DNA of 64,000 nucleotides, from the NCBI GenBank assembly GCA_949358305.1, contig OX442314.1, forward strand, positions 28,257,118 through 28,321,117, in the 5' to 3' direction. The translations under genes and the position numbers were made by a program. Positions 44,201-54,354 of this stretch are shown in pieces; the stretch's first letter is position 1, and every line of letters begins with the position of its first letter. Source of the DNA: Strigamia acuminata (taxonomy: Eukaryota; Arthropoda; Chilopoda; Geophilomorpha; Linotaeniidae). Below the pieces are notes generated by a model. The model ran no database searches. It worked only from the letters and a program-made list of their open reading frames with translations, and was not told the origin of the DNA.

Positions 44201-45844
44201 CTAGTCCAACTCTTCATCCTCAATAAATCCTTCCATGGATGTAACAACTTCCGAGACGGCTGCGGGTGGAGAATTAAGTTGAATAGCTACCAATTCCGGT
44301 ACTACATCTGTCTCAACGTCATGGGCCAGGGGATTCAGGAGCATTCTGTGTTGTTCCTCGGTGAATACTTCCAGGGGATCAGGCCCTCCTAACGGAATGG
44401 TGTTAGCGCTGGTTGGCTCGGAGAAAACCAAGTGATGGTCGGGTAAGCCGGAGTGCCATCCCTCACGAATCAACGGGTGTGCTGCTGCTGAGACCTGTTG
44501 CAAAATCTTACACCAAATAAAAGAGCGAGTTTGAAAAGATTCCGGCCGGGATGGATGGAAAATCCATTGGATCACGGCCAGTGGCACGCTCAAATCTGGA
44601 ATTCGGTCGTTTGAAATCGACACACTAATACGCTTAGCTGCTTCCAATAAAATTGGGAAATAATGTTCCACTTCCGCCTTAGTTTGCTCCGTGAGCGACA
44701 TGTCTGGTCTCGGCATATATGGGTGGACCAGTAAAATAACCGGTTCAGCAGCGTGGCTTGCTTCTGGGAGCGGGATAGTCGCTACAATCATGTTGTTAGT
44801 CGACGTTCCCGCTGGAGAAGCGGCGGCTTGTGGACCAGAATCGGATGCAACCGGCGGAGAATCAGACGCAATAACTGACGTTGGAAGGTTTTCTGCCGAG
44901 GCAACTGGAGTTCCATCAATCGCAGGGGTGGGAGTTTCCGGCTCGCGTTGTGGCTCCGTAAATCCTCCTCGTGGAGTCGAGGTGCTGGACATTTGTGCCG
45001 GGTCTACATAAATAGCCTGCTCCGGGCCCTGGTGGATGAGGCCACATTCGCGACACATCGCCCAATTGCGTGCTGTCGGCGTACTTAGCCCCTTGACGAT
45101 AAATGGAAGAATTTCTTCATTCCACATGCTGGATATGGCAACGCGCTTACCACCGTGACAGTTCACGCAGACTACGGCGTGAATGCCGGATAACAAGGAC
45201 GACAACCATCCGCATCCTGCGCACAATGGGCAGAACATCAGCTTCGACTTTGGCATGATGTTAGTCCCCAAGGCGGCAGCTTCCATATCTCGAAATACGT
45301 GTTCTCTTCGCTGCTTCCGGTAACTTGGCAAATTTAGCTCCGATATCGAACGAGCTTGCGATGTTGGGCGGGTCAGCGCTTCGGATGAAGATGCCAACGT
45401 GGACTTGGTGGGTCCTTTGGATTTGCCAGTCTTGCCTCGACTAGCGGTATCACGCGGATTTCGTGGTCGGGCAAACTGCCTGCTGGTAGCTGGAGGCGGA
45501 GCTTCTTCAACCGATTCTTCTTCTTGTGAGAAGTCATCTTGGCGCCGTCTCCTCGAGGCAGAACGGGAGTATTGTGACGAGTCGTCAGAAAAATCCCAAT
45601 TCGGCGCATCATAGGTTACAACACGCTGACTAGCTTGACGGCCTCTGGAAGGACGCGAGTCGGTCGGGCTAACACCCATGGCGGTCCTAATTCGTGGCGG
45701 TACGAGATCCGGGTTATCACGGGCCCAGTTGGCGACGAGCTCGGGGTCAGAGGAGGGATTAACAAAGCGATAATCCGTCTCTTCCGATTCTTCTGGATCC
45801 CAATGCACGTACTGTCGCTTGCTAGCACGACCTCGGCGACTCAT
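44201..45844 (-). CDS. Gypsy B ORF3, 547-aa protein of unknown function
   Basis: An intact frame sits in the position where some Gypsy-like elements carry env, but no signal peptide or membrane segment is visible. Residues 1-190 are basic, Ser/Arg/Pro-rich and probably disordered. At about 200-270 there is a cysteine cluster (CPLCAGC, CVNCHGG, CRECG) suited to binding zinc. A Pro/Thr-rich stretch follows, then a folded-looking C-terminal region (VEHYFPILLEAAKR, AVIQWIFHPSRPESF) and an acidic end. TTATATTTTCTTGAAG just before the start is a plausible splice acceptor, suggesting expression from a spliced RNA. I do not recognise the family. Nucleic-acid binding is a guess from composition. Confidence 0.75.
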   Translation of the reverse strand: MSRRGRASKRQYVHWDPEESEETDYRFVNPSSDPELVANWARDNPDLVPPRIRTAMGVSPTDSRPSRGRQASQRVVTYDAPNWDFSDDSSQYSRSASRRRRQDDFSQEEESVEEAPPPATSRQFARPRNPRDTASRGKTGKSKGPTKSTLASSSEALTRPTSQARSISELNLPSYRKQRREHVFRDMEAAALGTNIMPKSKLMFCPLCAGCGWLSSLLSGIHAVVCVNCHGGKRVAISSMWNEEILPFIVKGLSTPTARNWAMCRECGLIHQGPEQAIYVDPAQMSSTSTPRGGFTEPQREPETPTPAIDGTPVASAENLPTSVIASDSPPVASDSGPQAAASPAGTSTNNMIVATIPLPEASHAAEPVILLVHPYMPRPDMSLTEQTKAEVEHYFPILLEAAKRISVSISNDRIPDLSVPLAVIQWIFHPSRPESFQTRSFIWCKILQQVSAAAHPLIREGWHSGLPDHHLVFSEPTSANTIPLGGPDPLEVFTEEQHRMLLNPLAHDVETDVVPELVAIQLNSPPAAVSEVVTSMEGFIEDEELD

Positions 45845-47150
45845 TGCATCTTCAAGAAAATATAAATTTTATTTGAGAACATGAATCAACCGTCGGAAAT
45901 TAATTTAATTTCAAATTAAATTAATTGTCGACCAACAACTGGATTAATTTCATAATTAATTCTTAAGTTCCCTTGTTAGCGTGTTTCCTCCATTTGTCGA
46001 ATAATTATTAAGATTAATAATTATTCTCGACTTGGCATATAATTTCATTTTATCGTTTAACACAATATCGCTGATAAAATATTCAAATTAGTGTTTATTT
46101 AATGAAATAAACCTAATTTTTGTATCTACACGACATAATAACTAAAAAACATATAAAAATATTAAAAAAAAATATTTTTGTAAGTGTTTTTTAGCATCCG
46201 ACAATAGTCATTTTACATGGTTTTAATTGTACGAATAATTCCACAATTCGTCCGAGTAAATAATTTACTACCGACATCTGGTGGCGTTTGCCCCTATCAT
46301 ACACGTGACTTGTTAACCCATGTCTGCTCACCAATTTCCAAGGAACTTAAGAGATATTTTATCTTTCAAAAAATAAACACTTACTAACTAGGTGTAGTCC
46401 TAGAAGGGTATACTTGGCTAGTTTAATGTCTAGCTTCACGTATTTGCGAGGGCTGTTCGGTTCCGGCGATGTTGGCCGATAAAAACGTTGTGCGGCGCGT
46501 GCGAATTCTAAGTCCGCCGTAATGAACGCTTAACCAAAATAAATGTTGTCAATTAATGTCAAAATATTATAAATTTTGACAAAATATTGCTTAAATGTTT
46601 ACCGGGAATTCACTTAGTGAGTTCGTGAAAGGCTTACTCGCGATTTTGTCCACGAGATGGTTTCGATAATCAGCGTCGTGTCGATAATTTCTGAATTTGA
46701 ACTGATATTTGTCAAATGAAAAAATCAGTAAAATAAACGATAAGTGTTCAAAATCATCTAGATTTTAACTCACTAAATTTCAGCGAAAATCCGTTAAAGC
46801 GTCGAAGGGTCGAGAATAATCCTTGATTTCAGTCCAGTACAAAACTTGGCGAACAAGTGAGTGATAATCTCAAACCAGGGGTTAAGGGGAGTTTCGAGGA
46901 GTAATTTGATTGGTTTGTAATTACTCATCTCGAAGTTTCTATTAACCCAAAGGGGGAAACACAGTTTCAAGTAAATGTTTACACGTAGATTAATTTGAAT
47001 ACAATCAGCTTGTGTAAAAAATAACTCAAACATTTGTTAAATTTTATCCACATCAAAAAAAAATGTTTTTAATTAATAAAATTTAACAATTCTTCGTGAA
47101 TATGATTGGAAATATTTATTTAAAATAAAATATTTTCAATATATTGTGTC
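45845..47150. other. Gypsy B spacer between pol and ORF3
   Basis: About 1.3 kb without a convincing gene. It contains TTAATTTAATTTCAAATTAAATTAATT-type inverted AT repeats at about 45900-45930. A 79-codon frame on minus (46794-47033) has no recognisable domain. Confidence 0.5.
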
Positions 47151-50100
47151 CTAACCCAACTTGACTTGTTTTAGACAATTTACGAGTTGTACAAAATCGG
47201 TCACGTATTTTGTGTTCGGCTTGGGTCTACGTTTAGACTGTCGAACGGGAGATGGAAATCTTTTCCTCTTTTTGGATGAATTTTGAGGAGTTTCGTCCTC
47301 TTTAGAAGAAATCTGAGAAGTTTCCTCCTCTTTCTCTTCAACTAAATCCTCTGTTTCCATGGACACAGGTTCATTTATTAATTCTGAAGAATTAATAACC
47401 TGACCTGCCATCCAATCTGGAGTCGGGTGTGATTCGTTGGTACCGACTTTCTGATCTAATGTCCATTCCTCAATCGGGTAACTTGGGATATAAGGCATTA
47501 AATCCTGTATGTTGATCGCTTTTGCTTTCGTGTTATCAGAAAGCTTACGTAGTGTGTAGGAACCTCCGCCGAGAACAGCCGTAATTTCCCAAGGTCCATC
47601 ACGTTTCTCAGCGAATCCTGCCGAAATCCCTTTATCTTTATTTGATAAAATATGTGTGGCTTTCCACACGAGATCTCCTTTGGCAAATTGACAAATATAA
47701 TATTTGTCTTTATGTAGTCGATCATGCTTTTCGTAATTCGATTGAATTTTCCGATGCATTTCGCTGTGTGCACGTCTAATTACGTCTAAAATACTATAGA
47801 CATAAGCTTCGGGATTCTCTTTGTCGAATTTGATGGCGTGTTTAGTAATACGCGGGTCAAATGGCAAAGGGACGATTCTTCCCGTATTAAGAATCATCGG
47901 TGAACAATTTGTTGCCTCGGACTTAGCGGTGCGCATCGCAAAGGCAAAAGAATTTAAATATTTTGGCCAGTGGGAGTGAATGTCCGAGTATAAAGCTAAC
48001 ATCATTTTTAAAGTCCTGTTAGCCCGCTCTGTAATATTAGCGGCAGCGTGATATGGGCTAATGTGAGCAATATCTACGTGATTTTTTCGACAAAAATCAT
48101 TAAATATTGTTGACACGAATTGTTTGCCGTTGTCGGAGATTATCTTTTTTGGATATCCCCAACGGTGGAAAACTTCGCTCATTTTATTAACGATGCATTC
48201 ACTTGATGCAGTCGCTAGTGGGAAGACTTCAATCCATTTTGTACAATTATCAATGATTACTAAAATCCATTTTAATTGTGAACGACCGGCTGGTTTTGGT
48301 CCCATCAGGTCAATGCTTACAGTCTCCCACGGGTTGGTCATGTTGTGAGGTGTATAGCTTGCCCGATGCTTTTGGTGTTGGCTAGGTTTGTATTGTTGGC
48401 AATGAGTGCAACTGCGAACGTAGTTTCGAGTGTCTTTGCTCATTCTAGGCCAGAAATACATCTGTTTTGCTCTATCTAGGGTTTTGCTCATGCCAGCGTG
48501 TCCTGTAAGTGGGTGGCCATGGCATGCGAATAATGCACGTCTCACGAGAGAGCGTGGAATTACCGCCTTAAACCCGTTGCCAGAGTCGTTTAACTCTTCC
48601 TCATCGGTCGGAGCAAAATAAATTAGCATAACACCTTTATTTTCTTCCGGTTCGTCGAGAGTGTAGCCACGAATCGCGTTTAACCAATGTTTATCCGTGA
48701 CACGATTTTTTAATTTTTCGTCTCCTTTTAGGTAAACAAGGATTTTACTACATGCTGGATCTTTAAGCTGCGCTTCGATAATTTCGTCTCGCGTCGGCGG
48801 AACTACTTTTAGGATATCTGTTAGCGCAGTGTGTACATTTTCGTGATTACAATTGTGGACATCTATATGTCTGCAATTTTCTCTTGTACATCCTTCTTCC
48901 TCCCCCTTTTCTCCAGAATCATGAAATCTAACTGGATTATATGATTCTGAGAAAAAGTCTAAACTAAGGCCAACATTTGTAAGAAAATGTTTGCGCTCAG
49001 TTTCCGTCACTTGTAAAGATGCACACCTGTTTCCATTCCAAGTTGGATAGAAATGGGTGATCTCCTCTGGTTCGATATAATCATAATCCGGAGTGTCTAG
49101 TGCAGACAGTGGAGCGCGTGATAATGCGTCCGCTACTTGGTTCATTGCGCCGCGTCTAAAAATAATTTTAAACGCGCCACATTGTATTTTGACGGCCCAA
49201 CGACCAAACCTTCCGGATGGTTCCGGCGTACTCATCAACCAGCTAAGGGCTTTAGCATCGGACTCGAGAGTGAAAGTCGTGTATTCTATATATGGGCGAA
49301 ATCTCTCGATTGCCCATACAACGGCCAAACACTCCAATTCCGGCGTAGAATACCTTACTTCGGCCCCGTGCAACACTCGACTGGCGTACGCGACTGCCTT
49401 TGGAACCATGATTAATTTCTGTTTCTTTTCACAGAATAACTCGACATCTTGGCAGAGTACTGCACCTAAGCCTGAATGAGAAGCATCTGTCAAAATGACA
49501 AAAGGCTTATTCATATCTGGCATGTGGAGAAGGGCCTGGTCCTTGTCACACAAAATATCTTTGATAGTTTCGAATGCAGTTGTTTGTGGATCATCCCACA
49601 CAAACTTTGCTTGATCATGCATAATATTGGTCAATGGACGAGCAATATTTGCGATGTTAGGAATAAATTTTCGGAAAAAATTCGCAAGTCCTACAAATCT
49701 TTGAATGTCTTTAGAGCAAGTCGGTTTGGGAAAATTCCTTACAGCCGAGACTTTGTCAGGGTCTGGAAGAAGAGATCCCTCCGAAATTAAATGGCCTAAA
49801 AATCGTAATGATGTTCGACCAAATTTTGACTTGTCTTTATTGATAGTTAGATTCGCGGCATCCAACTTCTCAAGTACGTCTTTAATATGTAATAAATGAT
49901 TTTCCCATGTGTCGGAAAAAATAATTATATCGTCTAAATAGACCAGAGCATGTTTATATAAAGAGTCACCCAATACGGTAGTCATGAGGTGTTGAAAAGA
50001 ACTAGGTGCATTACAAAGACCAAATGGCAATCTCTTGAATTGAAATTTGCCTTTTGGGGTGTAAAAAGCAGTTTTGCTCTTATCCTCCTCCTCCATTTCC

Positions 50101-51386
50101 ATTTGATGATAACCTTTAGTTAAATCAATGGATGTAAAGTACTTGGCCTGATTAGTATGGTGAATTAATAGGTCAATACTTGGCATTTGAATTGCATCAA
50201 CTTCTGTGATCGCATTCAACCAGCGGTAGTCGATACATAATCGATACTTCCCGCCGGGTTTAGCCACTATGACGGGGTGACTTATATAAGGGCCAGTGGC
50301 AGGTTCGATCAACCCATCGGCCTCCAACTCCTCGACCAATTCCGTCATAATCGCCTTCTTGGCCGGATTGTACATTCTATATGGCTGGTGTTTCCAAGTA
50401 GCACCAGGTTTAAACTTGATGCTGTGCTTGGCCACCTTCGTACAGCCCAGTTGGTCTCGAAATACGTTTTTTAATTGTACAAGAACGTTTACGAGTAACT
50501 GTTTTTCTTCCGCCGAACTGTTGCAGCCTTCGACGAGTTTTTCTGCCCAGTCCGGTGAAGTGGGAGTTCCTTCACCTTGGAGACCCAAAGTCTTAATGCT
50601 TGCTAAGCAACAGTTAAGTTCAGTGGTCTCGTACGGGGCTGTCCATCCGGGCATGTCATCACAGGTGAACACTGCTCGTCGGGGATTAGGGTTTATCCCC
50701 GTTCTACGCATAAAATTGTGACCCAAAATCAACCCACATACATTCTTGTGTAGAATTATGAAGGTCATAGGTGTAACTCTCCTTTTATCGGCCCATTTGA
50801 CACAAAGACAAACTTGACCGATAGGTCGGTGATCTATTCCGACCGCGCAGACACGCATTCCCCGGGGACATTCTTGTATGAATTCCACCGGAATTTCCGT
50901 GTTTGAGAGGAGTTGTACTCCAATAAAACATTGGGTGGCTCCAGAGTCCATTAGTGCGTTGTAATCCAAACCTCCAATTTGGACATTCATACGCGGATCA
51001 TCTTTGCCACCATTAATTAATTTGCTATTGCAAAGTTTGCCAAGCAATACTTTTCGTTCTTTCTTGTTCCATTTTTCAAGTTTAAGAAGTTTTCTTAACT
51101 TGAAAACCTTGGGTACAAGCGGTTTCTTGGGTGCATTCCAGCTTCCACTGAAAATACTCAAATTTTCTAGTTGGTCTGTCATGACTTTTAAATTTTCATC
51201 GACACCGCCACTAGAGCTGCTAGTCTTTCGACAGACAGGTACTGCTTCGTAAGAAATGACCAACGATGGTGGTTTATTCTTCGAATCATCGACATAAGGT
51301 ACTGTGAGATGACTAGGCTTATGTCTTAATTTAAATTCATCTTTTCGTAAAAATAAATCATTTGACAATTCCGAGAAAGGAAACAA
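47151..51386 (-). CDS. Gypsy B Pol polyprotein (protease, RT, RNase H, integrase)
   Basis: 1411 aa without interruption. Aspartic protease DSGA at 147-150; RT with YRLCIDYRWLN at 381-391, LPFGLCNAP at 453-461 and YLDD at 483-486; RNase H with TDAS at 633-636; integrase zinc finger (H956/H963 ... C993/C996); integrase triad Asp1026, Asp1085, Glu1120; then a basic C-terminal region without a recognisable chromodomain. All catalytic residues are present, so it looks competent. It is in a different frame from gag, whose stop is 42 nt upstream of this Met, so translation by frameshift or reinitiation is possible. The Met at 51386 may not be the true N-terminus. Confidence 0.95.
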   Translation of the reverse strand: MFPFSELSNDLFLRKDEFKLRHKPSHLTVPYVDDSKNKPPSLVISYEAVPVCRKTSSSSGGVDENLKVMTDQLENLSIFSGSWNAPKKPLVPKVFKLRKLLKLEKWNKKERKVLLGKLCNSKLINGGKDDPRMNVQIGGLDYNALMDSGATQCFIGVQLLSNTEIPVEFIQECPRGMRVCAVGIDHRPIGQVCLCVKWADKRRVTPMTFIILHKNVCGLILGHNFMRRTGINPNPRRAVFTCDDMPGWTAPYETTELNCCLASIKTLGLQGEGTPTSPDWAEKLVEGCNSSAEEKQLLVNVLVQLKNVFRDQLGCTKVAKHSIKFKPGATWKHQPYRMYNPAKKAIMTELVEELEADGLIEPATGPYISHPVIVAKPGGKYRLCIDYRWLNAITEVDAIQMPSIDLLIHHTNQAKYFTSIDLTKGYHQMEMEEEDKSKTAFYTPKGKFQFKRLPFGLCNAPSSFQHLMTTVLGDSLYKHALVYLDDIIIFSDTWENHLLHIKDVLEKLDAANLTINKDKSKFGRTSLRFLGHLISEGSLLPDPDKVSAVRNFPKPTCSKDIQRFVGLANFFRKFIPNIANIARPLTNIMHDQAKFVWDDPQTTAFETIKDILCDKDQALLHMPDMNKPFVILTDASHSGLGAVLCQDVELFCEKKQKLIMVPKAVAYASRVLHGAEVRYSTPELECLAVVWAIERFRPYIEYTTFTLESDAKALSWLMSTPEPSGRFGRWAVKIQCGAFKIIFRRGAMNQVADALSRAPLSALDTPDYDYIEPEEITHFYPTWNGNRCASLQVTETERKHFLTNVGLSLDFFSESYNPVRFHDSGEKGEEEGCTRENCRHIDVHNCNHENVHTALTDILKVVPPTRDEIIEAQLKDPACSKILVYLKGDEKLKNRVTDKHWLNAIRGYTLDEPEENKGVMLIYFAPTDEEELNDSGNGFKAVIPRSLVRRALFACHGHPLTGHAGMSKTLDRAKQMYFWPRMSKDTRNYVRSCTHCQQYKPSQHQKHRASYTPHNMTNPWETVSIDLMGPKPAGRSQLKWILVIIDNCTKWIEVFPLATASSECIVNKMSEVFHRWGYPKKIISDNGKQFVSTIFNDFCRKNHVDIAHISPYHAAANITERANRTLKMMLALYSDIHSHWPKYLNSFAFAMRTAKSEATNCSPMILNTGRIVPLPFDPRITKHAIKFDKENPEAYVYSILDVIRRAHSEMHRKIQSNYEKHDRLHKDKYYICQFAKGDLVWKATHILSNKDKGISAGFAEKRDGPWEITAVLGGGSYTLRKLSDNTKAKAINIQDLMPYIPSYPIEEWTLDQKVGTNESHPTPDWMAGQVINSSELINEPVSMETEDLVEEKEEETSQISSKEDETPQNSSKKRKRFPSPVRQSKRRPKPNTKYVTDFVQLVNCLKQVKLG

Positions 51387-51427
51387 CTCTTTAAGCGGGG
51401 GTTGGGCAACTTGAACAACCCCCTGAA

Positions 51428-53485
51428 TCAGTTTTTTGTCTCGTCGGGAGTGACTGACTCAGTGGCTGCTGGTAAATGCTTAATTAACAGGTCAACCATG
51501 TTTTTCTGGAAGTCAGTAAATTTGGAGTCTAAAGTTTCTGACGTAACCCAATTTTGTTTGGGTCGTTTAAACTCGGGGTTGGGAGCAGAGTGGTTAAATC
51601 TTTTATTTGAATTTAACGAGTCTGTTTTCCCTGCTAATTTTTTGGCAAGGGCGGGACATTCTCTTTTAAAATGTCCAGGCTCGTGACAGAAAAAGCATTT
51701 TCCAGTAGTCTTTTCATACTGGGCGGCAAATAATCGCTCCATTGAACCATCGTCAGTTGAGTCGTCATTTTCCGACTCGTCTTCATTTTCAACTTCATCT
51801 TGAGTTTGCGTTAAACGTAGTGAAGTTTTAGATGGAAAAATCTTAGATTTTTCGTGAAGTTTGGGAGTAGGATGATTCTCTCGATTATCGTACTCCAATT
51901 TTGCTGCAAGTTGAGAACTTTCAAACTTAGAGCGATTTGCTCCTACATATTGTAGAATGTCATCTACTGTAAAGTTACCATACATTCCTTGTGTACATAA
52001 CGCCGTGAAACTTTCTTGAGTTAAATTGTCGAATAATTGCGCACGTCCAGTTTTATCACCTGGCGGCACTTCACCTTGTTCTTGCGTATAACGCAGAAGA
52101 AAACTATAAAGTGACTCGTCGGCTCGTTGTTTTACATTAAGAAGTCGCCTTTCTCTTGTAAGTGGAACGAGGTCGAAACAATCGAGAAAAGAGGCTTCGA
52201 AAGTTCGCCAACTGTTAAAAGTATGGCGTTGCTTATGGAACCAACGTTGTGCATGGCCTAATAGTCGTCCAGGTACAGCAGTGTGTACCATGTCGTCTAA
52301 AGGGATGCCTTTCCCGAGTGCGACAGCTTTGACGATTTCAAGGAATCGCGCAACCTCTGTCTGTTTCCCGTCAAAAATAGGAATCTCGATTCCTTTTCCA
52401 AAATTCTGACTGGGATTACTCGGGCTTCGGATTTGACCAACTAAACCCTGAATAATTTGTTTTACATTTTCGTCCGACAAATTAGAAGCAGAGTTCGAAT
52501 TGGGTGTAGACCGACTTTCTTGGTCTCTGGGTGGCGGATTTGGCTCTCCTCGAAAATTTTGGCGTCTATCAGGTGGCGGAGGAGAACGAGAATTATTACG
52601 TCGGTGGAAATTATTGTTATAATTTCCCCCTCCACCAGCGTGAGATTCGTCACTACTCGAGTTAGGATCGGAGTCACGAGGATCACCAGGAGCTCCGGGA
52701 AATCGTTGATTTCTCGGCGGAGCTCGTCCACCTTGAGAGCGGGAATTTCTATAATTCCTAAAATCTCCATCAGATTGGGTGTGAGATTGAAAATTTTGAT
52801 AATTTTCATTTCTCCCCCTTGGTTGGACCGACAGATTAGTTCGAGGCTGTGGAACTCTGAAAGAATCATTCAAATTCCCAGTGGGAGCGGGTAAAATATT
52901 ATTTACAGCCGTCGCACTTGGTAAATTTCGGGAAATTGGCGCCGAAATATTTCCTTGTCCGGAATTTCCCATTCTTTCGGCCGAATTCGATCGCCAAGAA
53001 CTAGTTGGTAACTGAATCGAAGGTTGAACAGATAGTGAAGAATTTAACTGCCCATTGTCGTCACGAGCAACATTCATTCGCCATCCAGGCAATTGCTGGT
53101 AGCGATATGTGGCCGGCGAACGAGGGCCAGTTCGATCTACAGAAACACTTCGTTCGTTGGTTACAACTACATCGGGAGTAATTACACGATTTCTCTCGTG
53201 ATGATTATTCGCCGTGTATTGTTGAGCTTCACACAAAGAGGAAAACTGCGTCACTTCCAATTGGTAATGGCGACAGTAAACTTCTAAATCATGTGGGACT
53301 GATAGTGGATCCGTTCGAGAACTACCTGGGTTGGAAACGTCTCTAGGAACATTCTCTTCCCCCTGGCTTTCTAGATCAGACTCCACAATTCCTCTTGGTG
53401 TTTCACACATACCACCACGTCGTCGTGCTCCACGATTTCCTCGTGTTCCACGAACTCTTACAGGTCTACGGGCCATAATACTCAA
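51428..53485 (-). CDS. Gypsy B Gag
   Basis: 685 aa, intact. Arg/Gly-rich N-terminus, a long Asn/Pro/Arg-rich region, a capsid-like helical segment around 370-500 (FLEIVKAVALGKGIP, RRLLNVKQRADESLYSFLLRY) and one CCHC knuckle, CX2CX4HX4C, at Cys597-Cys610. It packages the element's RNA. The knuckle and its place before pol make the call firm. Confidence 0.93.
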   Translation of the reverse strand: MSIMARRPVRVRGTRGNRGARRRGGMCETPRGIVESDLESQGEENVPRDVSNPGSSRTDPLSVPHDLEVYCRHYQLEVTQFSSLCEAQQYTANNHHERNRVITPDVVVTNERSVSVDRTGPRSPATYRYQQLPGWRMNVARDDNGQLNSSLSVQPSIQLPTSSWRSNSAERMGNSGQGNISAPISRNLPSATAVNNILPAPTGNLNDSFRVPQPRTNLSVQPRGRNENYQNFQSHTQSDGDFRNYRNSRSQGGRAPPRNQRFPGAPGDPRDSDPNSSSDESHAGGGGNYNNNFHRRNNSRSPPPPDRRQNFRGEPNPPPRDQESRSTPNSNSASNLSDENVKQIIQGLVGQIRSPSNPSQNFGKGIEIPIFDGKQTEVARFLEIVKAVALGKGIPLDDMVHTAVPGRLLGHAQRWFHKQRHTFNSWRTFEASFLDCFDLVPLTRERRLLNVKQRADESLYSFLLRYTQEQGEVPPGDKTGRAQLFDNLTQESFTALCTQGMYGNFTVDDILQYVGANRSKFESSQLAAKLEYDNRENHPTPKLHEKSKIFPSKTSLRLTQTQDEVENEDESENDDSTDDGSMERLFAAQYEKTTGKCFFCHEPGHFKRECPALAKKLAGKTDSLNSNKRFNHSAPNPEFKRPKQNWVTSETLDSKFTDFQKNMVDLLIKHLPAATESVTPDETKN

Positions 53486-54334
53486 AGAAATACACGTACA
53501 AAAGAAAAAATAAACTTTAACTGAACTAGCGTAAATGTAACACGCTTAATATTAAACTAAGAAATAATTTGAAAAAATACAACCTTAGCTGCTGAAACTG
53601 AAGTGGCTTCGGAAAAACTGTCCTATTGCGTGGTCAAGAATGGTCCAAACGGGCACTGGTCACAAAGGCACAACTGGATGGTCGCACTGTCGAAAAGCAA
53701 GTGTGGCTGAATATTGGTTGTCAAACTAGCTTCCGGAAAATCTCCTTTGTCAAGACAGTCTGCTGTGATTGGCGATGTTGACAAATTCCTGATAATTTCT
53801 AATCCGAAATTCTCAACAATGTCACATCTGGATGACCTACTCCGAGCTGCATCGTGAGTGGTTCTCTTTGTCACATTCTTTACTTTGTTAAAGATTAAAA
53901 TAATAATCAAAAACATTGAAAACAGAACAATAGAAACTTGGTCAAGTTTTTAACCAGCAAAATAAAATACTTTAACTTTTTATTTTTCAGTCAGCAGGAT
54001 TTCTAGTCAAATTCGTTTTTTGATCAAAATTCAAGGTTTCGAAATTTTCCAGAATATAGCTGAATATTCTGGGAAACTCAATAAAATCATAATAGATTTT
54101 TCGTAAGAGATTCGGAATTATAATGAGTTTTTTTTCAAAATAATCCAAAAATTCGAATTCAGATATTTCCAAAAGATAATGAGAATTTTTTGAAAACAAA
54201 TGGATATTTCACAGTAAATTTATAGAGAAAAATCGGAAATTTTCTAATTATAATATCTATATAAAATAATCAAGAAAATTCATTTTTTCAATTTACACTT
54301 TGATCACAGAGTTCACTTCGATAAAATGCAACCT
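53486..54334 (-). other. Gypsy B 5' untranslated leader
   Basis: About 850 bp between the primer-binding site and gag. Short frames occur but none has a recognisable domain. Leaders of this kind usually carry packaging signals; none can be assigned here. Confidence 0.6.
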
Positions 54335-54352
54335 ATCTCGGTGGAACCTCCA
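54335..54352 (-). promoter_or_regulatory. Primer-binding site for tRNA-Gln
   Basis: Minus strand reads TGGAGGTTCCACCGAGAT, 2 nt from the 5' LTR. Its complement ATCTCGGTGGAACCT-CCA is the 3' end of animal tRNA-Gln as I recall it, over the full 18 nt. Confidence 0.85.
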
Positions 54353-54354
54353 CG

